Position numbers and translations under genes: made by a program
In this document: piece by piece, positions 6,219 to 10,347 of the stretch
Layout: the number at the start of each line of letters is the position of its first letter
Numbering within the stretch: position 1 is the stretch's first letter
The notes under the pieces: model-generated
The model's database searches: none
Seen by the model: only the letters and a program-made list of their open reading frames with translations
Told to the model about the DNA's origin: nothing
DNA from: Chloroflexia bacterium
Lineage (GTDB): Bacteria > Chloroflexota > Chloroflexia > Thermomicrobiales > UBA6265
Assembly (NCBI GenBank): GCA_013698495.1
Contig: JACCUV010000220.1
Coordinates: 1 to 10,347 of the forward strand
Length of the DNA stretch: 10,347 nt
Direction: 5' to 3'

Positions 6219-7904
6219 ATGGCAAAAACGATTCGCCAAATTCTCCAGACTACGCGTGCCAGGGCAAGTGTCTTCAGCCTGTGCGCCGTCCTCGCTTTGG
6301 CATCGATCGCCGGGGCGATGGCCCAGGCGCTCGGTCCTGCCGGACCCTCGCCCGCGACCGGCGCGGCATCGGTGATCGCCCAGGGCGTGTATGCCGTGCC
6401 CGATAGCGAGCACACCTGGCAAGTAAGCACCTTCACCGCCGAATCCGGCACGGACCCATTCACGGTGTCGTCGCCGGTGTTCCTGATGGCGCGCACCACG
6501 CCCTTGCTCGTCACCGATGAGAACTCGGGATTGCAACAGCGCATCGCCAACGGCGAGGCAGCCTATCTCCATCCAGGACAATCGGTGCGTCTCGAAACCT
6601 TTGGACCACCGGACGATTTCGTGATGATCGAGTTGACGCCGCGCGGCGCCGAAAGCACCGGCGCCGATCCGCTCGTGGGCCAACCGTTTCGACCGCTCGC
6701 CGGTGAGCGCGATCTCGACCTGGTCCGCGACGTGCTCGACGAGGGTGAGGTGTCCGAGGTTCCCGGCGGCGCCGGACGCACCCTTGTCCTCGGCATTGCG
6801 GGCCAGGTTTTGGCGTCGACGGGAAGCGAATCCGGGATGCCGATCGCGGCCGGTGACATCGCCGAATTCGATGGCCCGATTAGCTTCACCGGGGTCACCG
6901 ACGATTCCGTGTTCGTGGCTGCCTACATTGGCGCGGTGATTGGCTTCGGCGACGAGAGTGTCGTCGAACCCGACGACGCTCCCGCGTCCACACCAGAACC
7001 GAAACCAGCAACCCCCGACGACACCATTGAGCCAACCCCTGAACCGACACCGGAATCGACAACCGAGCCCACTCCGGAACCAACGGCTGAGCCAACGCAG
7101 GCGCCCGCCGAGGAACCGACCTCCCAACCAACGGCAGAGCCGACCGCTGAGCCAACTCCGGAACCAACGACTGAGCCAACTCCAGAACCGACCGTTGGTC
7201 CGGCGCAGGCGCCGACCGAGGAACCGACCGCCGAACCCACCCCGTTCGTGCTGGAAGTTATCGAGGGCGACCCAGGGACCGACTCCGACGGCGACGGCTT
7301 GACCGATGCCCAGGAAGTGTTCTATGGCTCCGATCCCGATGAGGCCGACACCGATGGCGATGGCATCAACGACTTCCGCGAACTGGTCGATTTCGGTACT
7401 GATCCGTTAAACCCCGACACCGACGACGATGGCATCAACGACTTCAACGAGATATTCATTTACGACACGGACCCGCTCAACCTCGATACCGATGGCGATC
7501 TCTTGTACGACGGCGGCGAGCTGGTGTTCGAGACCGAGCCGCTCGATCCCGACACCGATGGCGACGGCCTCACCGACGGCGAAGAGGCCTACTTCACGTT
7601 GACCGATCCCACCAACCCCGACACGGATGGCGACGGGATCAGCGACTTTATCGAAACGATCAACGGCACCGACCCGCTTGACCCGAACGATCCGCGGAAC
7701 ACGACGGACGATGACGATGAGAACGATGGCGACGATGATGCCGCCTCGAGCAGAGACTCGGACGGCGACGGCCTGACCGATGCCCAGGACGCTCGCTTCG
7801 GGACCGACCCGTTCAACTCCGACACCGATGGCGACGGGGTAAACGACTCGAATGAGATTGCGGCCAGGACCGATCCGCTCGACATCAACGACTGGCCCAG
7901 GTAG
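6219..7904 (+). CDS. Secreted cupin-like protein with Pro/Thr stalk and thrombospondin type-3 calcium repeats
   Basis: A 561-residue exported protein. Residues 1-36 are a Sec signal peptide (arginine-rich start, hydrophobic core, cut near AMA-QA). Residues about 55-240 look like two beta-barrels of cupin type (PLLVTD, AAYLHPGQSVRLETF; LVLGIAGQVLAS, PIAAGDIAEF), but without the His-x-His metal ligands, so that call is tentative. Residues 250-343 are a Pro/Thr/Glu stalk of PTPEPT/AEPT repeats. Residues 355-557 hold eight thrombospondin type-3 repeats of the D-x-D-G-D-G-x-x-D form, six in one block and two after an acidic linker (495-512). The fourth repeat is degenerate (DTDGDLLYD). Such repeats bind calcium and rigidify extracellular proteins. 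There is no C-terminal anchor motif; it ends in DINDWPR. A GAG eight bases upstream is the only ribosome binding site candidate. The frame is beyond doubt, the precise start somewhat less so. Its role is unknown; adhesion or envelope display is likely. Confidence 0.85.
   Translation: MAKTIRQILQTTRARASVFSLCAVLALASIAGAMAQALGPAGPSPATGAASVIAQGVYAVPDSEHTWQVSTFTAESGTDPFTVSSPVFLMARTTPLLVTDENSGLQQRIANGEAAYLHPGQSVRLETFGPPDDFVMIELTPRGAESTGADPLVGQPFRPLAGERDLDLVRDVLDEGEVSEVPGGAGRTLVLGIAGQVLASTGSESGMPIAAGDIAEFDGPISFTGVTDDSVFVAAYIGAVIGFGDESVVEPDDAPASTPEPKPATPDDTIEPTPEPTPESTTEPTPEPTAEPTQAPAEEPTSQPTAEPTAEPTPEPTTEPTPEPTVGPAQAPTEEPTAEPTPFVLEVIEGDPGTDSDGDGLTDAQEVFYGSDPDEADTDGDGINDFRELVDFGTDPLNPDTDDDGINDFNEIFIYDTDPLNLDTDGDLLYDGGELVFETEPLDPDTDGDGLTDGEEAYFTLTDPTNPDTDGDGISDFIETINGTDPLDPNDPRNTTDDDDENDGDDDAASSRDSDGDGLTDAQDARFGTDPFNSDTDGDGVNDSNEIAARTDPLDINDWPR
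7029..7244 (+). repeat. Degenerate tandem repeats coding the Pro/Thr/Glu stalk
   Basis: Short units close to GAACCGAC and GAGCCAAC recur with small variations. They encode about 24 EPT/PEPT/AEPT units (residues 271-342). Codon choice varies between units, which suggests an older array kept by selection for composition rather than a fresh microsatellite. An extended open frame on the opposite strand here is only a by-product of this repeat. Confidence 0.8.
7281..7889 (+). repeat. Eight thrombospondin type-3 coding repeats
   Basis: Units of about 66-69 bases begin with GA[CT]-[AT][CG][CG]-GA[CT]-GG[CT]-GA[CT]-type codons and encode 22-23 residues each. Typical units are DTDGDGINDFRELVDFGTDP and DTDGDGISDFIETINGTDP. 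Units one to six run from 7281 to about 7688. An acidic Asp/Glu/Asn insert follows, and units seven and eight run from 7755. Units one and seven start almost identically (DSDGDGLTDAQ), which suggests an internal duplication. Confidence 0.85.
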
Positions 7905-8029
7905 ACGTCATCTCGAACGTCGTGGAATGACCTCCCCAATGGATCTCACAGAGTGGTCGACCGTTTGACGGGCGCCCTCGCGTTGATTGTCTCAGTACTG
8001 CGTCAAACTCTGGAAGCCTGTCCCCCCAA

Positions 8030-8074
8030 CCGTCACTCTGGTCCTGAGCCTGCCAAAGGAAGGAAAAGTGACGG
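8030..8074. repeat. Hairpin element with GTCCTGAGCCTGCC core
   Basis: CCGTCACT (8030-8037) and AGTGACGG (8067-8074) are exact 8-bp reverse complements enclosing 29 bases. The enclosed part contains GGTCCTGAGCCTGCCAAAGG, which resembles, from memory, a short palindromic repeat found between genes in many bacteria (consensus near TCCTTCGGCAGGCTCAGGAC). It may be a REP-like or small mobile repeat and could double as a terminator for the upstream calcium-repeat gene. Confidence 0.5.
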
Positions 8075-8088
8075 CAATGGGATGTGTC

Positions 8089-8115
8089 AACCAAGTCGCG
8101 ACACTCGACTTGGTT
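8089..8115. repeat. Perfect 10-bp inverted repeat
   Basis: AACCAAGTCG and CGACTTGGTT are exact reverse complements around a seven-base loop (CGACACT). It stands 15 bases after the preceding hairpin. There is no U-tract. It could be a terminator-like hairpin, half of a two-hairpin repeat element, or an operator for the downstream gene. Confidence 0.45.
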
Positions 8116-8253
8116 CGATGAAGAGCATCCTCCGACGTGCGGGGCGATTCCAGCGAAGTCACAATCAAGCGGCTACAATACTCCGCATGACTGTTCGACT
8201 CGCGCGGCGGAGGAAGCTCATGCCGCCGCGACCCCACGCCAAGGATCTGCACG

Positions 8254-9621
8254 TTGCCACCGCGCGCCAAACAAACCATTGCCCTCAATACCCGCTTCGC
8301 ACCCGGTGAGGACGGCACACTCCGTCACCTGCCGTTCGACCTCCCGAAAGCAGTCGACCGGTTCCGGATCACAATCGATTACAACGACCAGGTTGACGCC
8401 CATCCTCAAGTCACCGGCGGCAACACGCTGGATGTCGGGCTTTTCGACCAGCATGGAATCGAGGCCGGTGGGTCCGGTTTTCGCGGTTGGAGCGGCAGCA
8501 ACAAGCTGGAGATCGTGATCGGCAAAACCTGGTCCAGCCCACCCTATCGCGCTGGCAAACCGGGAACCGGAACGTGGAACTTGTTGCTCGGCGCCTATAA
8601 GGTCGGACCCAACGGGCTCGACGTGAGAGTTCAGATCGAGCTGAACCCGACCGTCGACGTGCCGAAGGAACCGGCCATCCCCGACCTCGATTCGCTGCAG
8701 CGCGCCACCCTGCCGGCCGCCGGCGAACGCGGTTGGCATCGCGGCGACCTTCACGCCCACACGATCTTCTCCGATGGCAGCGCGACACCGGCCCAACTCG
8801 CGGTCGCCGCGTACGAAAGCGGTCTCGACTTCTATGGAATCACCGATCACAACCGCGCGCAATCGCCGGTGAATCTCGTTCCTGCCGGCAACGGCTGGCC
8901 GGTGCTGGTGCCTGGTGTCGAAGTCACGTCCTACGCCGGGCACTTCAATGTTTGGGGCACGGACACCTGGTACGACTTCCGCGATCCGACGCCGGAGGGT
9001 TTGCGGGCGGCGATCGCCGCCGCGCGCGCCGATGGTGGACTGGTTTCGAAGAACCATCCCAAACCATTCGGTCCGGACTGGGCGTACGACGAGGTGACCG
9101 GTTTCGACTGCATCGAACCGTGGAATGGCTGGTGGGACCGCCTCAACACCGTTTCGCTCAAGGTCTGGGACGATGCGCTGCGACGAGGCGAGCGCGTTGT
9201 CGGCGTTTGCGGCAGCGACATGCACCACCTCGACGACCTCAGCACCCCTGAAAATCCACTTTCACCGGCGCGGCTGGGTTGCCCGACGCTGTGGGTCCAG
9301 GCCAGGAATCCGCTGACCTCGGCTTCGATTATCGATGCGGTTCGCGCGGGACGGTGTTTCATGAGCGACTCACCGAGCGGTCCCCAGGTGTATTTCACAC
9401 GCGAGGACTACGCGGTGACGGCACGGGTGGTAGGCGGAGAGGGTACGGCCCTGTGCCTGATCGGCGCCAGCGGGATCATCGCGACTGAGGCGGTGACGAC
9501 GGACGACCAGTCGTGGAGCTTCGCCGTGAACGTGCTGGGCAAGGGTCAAACCTACGCCAGGGCGCAGTTGTATGGCGCAAATGGCGGGCTGAGGGCGATC
9601 ACGAATCCGATCTGGTTGTAG
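8254..9621 (+). CDS. CehA/McbA-type PHP-domain metallohydrolase
   Basis: A 455-residue protein with no signal peptide or membrane segment, so cytoplasmic. Residues about 8-130 form the N-terminal beta-rich domain typical of this group (TLDVGLFDQ, FRGWSGSNK, GTWNLLLGAYKV). From about 160 to 372 is a PHP domain with the expected metal ligands: H167 and H169 in DLHAHT, D174, H199 in TDHN, E223, H230, H268 in KNHP, and D322 with H324/H325 in SDMHH. Residues 373-455 are a beta-rich tail. PHP enzymes hydrolyse phosphoesters or other esters with two or three metals; CehA and McbA, which cleave the ester of carbaryl, belong here. The natural substrate is unknown. The start is TTG at 8254, supported by AAGGA eight bases upstream and by the homologous N-terminus beginning there. 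It appears to stand alone and is convergent with the next gene. Confidence 0.88.
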   Translation: MPPRAKQTIALNTRFAPGEDGTLRHLPFDLPKAVDRFRITIDYNDQVDAHPQVTGGNTLDVGLFDQHGIEAGGSGFRGWSGSNKLEIVIGKTWSSPPYRAGKPGTGTWNLLLGAYKVGPNGLDVRVQIELNPTVDVPKEPAIPDLDSLQRATLPAAGERGWHRGDLHAHTIFSDGSATPAQLAVAAYESGLDFYGITDHNRAQSPVNLVPAGNGWPVLVPGVEVTSYAGHFNVWGTDTWYDFRDPTPEGLRAAIAAARADGGLVSKNHPKPFGPDWAYDEVTGFDCIEPWNGWWDRLNTVSLKVWDDALRRGERVVGVCGSDMHHLDDLSTPENPLSPARLGCPTLWVQARNPLTSASIIDAVRAGRCFMSDSPSGPQVYFTREDYAVTARVVGGEGTALCLIGASGIIATEAVTTDDQSWSFAVNVLGKGQTYARAQLYGANGGLRAITNPIWL

Positions 9622-9651
9622 CGAGGTCGCGGGTCGACACGGGGTCGATCC

Positions 9652-10335
9652 CTACCATTCGTCCTCTACCTCGTCGGGGAGCCAACCGGGACGCCAGGGG
9701 TTATCGCCGGGGACCTGGCGACCGCCGAGGTGGTCGCGCTCGCTGTGATCGAGTTCGGCCAGTTCAACCATCCGATCGAAAAAGCCCTCTATCGTGACAT
9801 CCGGATCGTGAAATCGGAAGCGGCCGAGTTCGTGGAGCATCGTCGCCCCGGGGTCGAACTGCCCGCCGTAGAACGCGAGCACGGTCAGCCGGGTCAATCG
9901 CTCGTCGTCGGCTGGGAGCGCGAGCACATGGTGCGCCAACTCGCGCAGGCCGTCGGCAGAGCGGCGGCTGCGGACGGCGACTTCGGGACCAAGTCCGTAC
10001 ATGTCCTGTTGCTCACGTTCGCGGCGCCACTCAGCGATGCTCGCGATCCGTTCGCTGATCGATTGTCGTACGTCAATGGTCACGTATTTGCCGATCGTGA
10101 ATTGGTCCACATCAATTGGCCGCCACAAGAATCGGGCGAATGATCCTTCGTTCCTCAAAACCGCGGACCTGCCAGTGGCAACCAGTCCGTCACCTTGCTG
10201 GAAGTGTAGCGGCATTAACTCAAGCCCGGTCGTGGCATACTGCGAGAACGACGGGGTCCACTTGATGCGAATACGATGCCGCGCCAACTCACAGGCGAGA
10301 GTGCCCCGCCCGGATGTCGACTGTCCACACACCAC
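9652..10335 (-). CDS. Unrecognised protein, probably truncated by the right edge
   Basis: The frame reads 227 residues from GTG at 10335 but stays open to the window edge, so the true start may lie outside. An internal ATG at 10215 (MPLHFQQGDG) has only a weak GAG three bases upstream. I do not recognise the family. No signal peptide or membrane helix is visible. The middle is charged and probably helical (SISERIASIAEWRREREQQD), and the C-terminus is acidic and tryptophan-rich (DNPWRPGWLPDEVEDEW). Near the beginning, CGQSTSGRGTLA faintly resembles a phosphate-binding loop, but the Lys is replaced by Arg and no other nucleotide-binding motif is seen. I prefer this strand over the overlapping plus-strand frame because the residue mix is more protein-like and it fits a convergent arrangement with only 30 bases between stop codons. 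Confidence 0.6.
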   Translation of the reverse strand: MVCGQSTSGRGTLACELARHRIRIKWTPSFSQYATTGLELMPLHFQQGDGLVATGRSAVLRNEGSFARFLWRPIDVDQFTIGKYVTIDVRQSISERIASIAEWRREREQQDMYGLGPEVAVRSRRSADGLRELAHHVLALPADDERLTRLTVLAFYGGQFDPGATMLHELGRFRFHDPDVTIEGFFDRMVELAELDHSERDHLGGRQVPGDNPWRPGWLPDEVEDEW

Positions 10336-10347
10336 GTAGCATTTTCC

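Larger units (their letters stand above)
7905..8253. other. Non-coding gap before the PHP hydrolase gene, rich in hairpins
   Basis: No convincing protein gene here. It holds two hairpins, described separately, and begins with GTCATCTCGAACGTCGTGG and a later GGATCTCAC. Together these look like a worn copy of the widespread GTCAT...GATCTC intergenic repeat type. TACAAT at 8174-8179 is a possible -10 box for the downstream gene, but no matching -35 is seen. An out-of-frame ATG at 8220 has a strong GGAGG six bases upstream, just before the hydrolase start. Confidence 0.5.

Noticed and set aside
6279..6320. Cysteine in the signal peptide of the calcium-repeat protein as a lipoprotein site
   Set aside because: The residue before the cysteine is leucine (FSLC), which does not fit a lipobox, and a normal cleavage site follows further on.
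5814..7127. 437-codon open frame on the minus strand
   Set aside because: It lies opposite sodA and the repeat-rich secreted protein; its Gly/Arg-rich composition comes from the complementary strand of GC-rich coding sequence, and it has no recognisable domain.
7029..7889. Regular repeats as a CRISPR array
   Set aside because: The units are in-frame, degenerate and protein-coding, with no constant repeat or unique spacers.
8218..9228. 336-codon minus-strand frame opposite the PHP hydrolase
   Set aside because: The plus strand carries an intact set of PHP metal ligands; the minus frame is a shadow.
9730..10143. 137-codon plus-strand frame opposite the right-edge gene
   Set aside because: Shorter, with no ribosome binding site seen and weaker composition; it cannot be fully excluded because the right-edge gene is itself unassigned.

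Overview
The window looks like chromosomal DNA from a high-GC bacterium, most probably Chloroflexota of the Thermomicrobia/Sphaerobacter type. This is inferred from style, not from a marker gene: secreted proteins with Ala/Pro/Ser/Thr linkers just after the signal peptide, Tat-exported ferritin-like proteins, small secreted cupin proteins with SH3b or calcium-repeat tails, and a CehA/McbA-type PHP hydrolase. There is no phage, transposase, integrase, CRISPR array or plasmid gene. I see an ordinary chromosomal segment rich in exported proteins, not a defence or mobile island.

Left part, minus strand (1-2291). Two tandem ferritin-like genes form one probable operon (1815 to 1165, then 1126 to 290, 38 bases apart). 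Both products carry a twin-arginine signal and a complete set of diiron ligands. Only the second has a C-terminal MPDTG / hydrophobic / RRR tail that looks like a surface anchor. A hairpin lies downstream of the pair, followed by the start of another minus-strand gene that runs off the left edge. Upstream of the pair is about 400 bases with no gene, then tRNA-Lys(UUU) on the minus strand.

Middle, plus strand (2395-7904). A DUF92 integral membrane protein is followed by a secreted cupin plus double-SH3b protein that ends at a strong 17-bp hairpin. Next comes a manganese-type superoxide dismutase with its own likely promoter, a long 5' leader and a terminator. Then comes a second secreted protein with a double-barrel, cupin-like N-terminal part, a Pro/Thr/Glu stalk and eight thrombospondin type-3 calcium repeats. 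Each of these genes appears to be a separate transcription unit.

Right part (7905-10347). A 349-base gap holds two good hairpins. It is followed by a plus-strand PHP-domain metallohydrolase of the CehA/McbA type, starting at TTG with a clear ribosome binding site. A convergent minus-strand gene of unknown function is probably cut by the right edge.

The common theme is the cell surface together with metal or oxidant handling: two exported ferritin-like diiron proteins, a superoxide dismutase, a metal-binding cupin and a calcium-repeat protein. That these genes act together is inference from proximity only.
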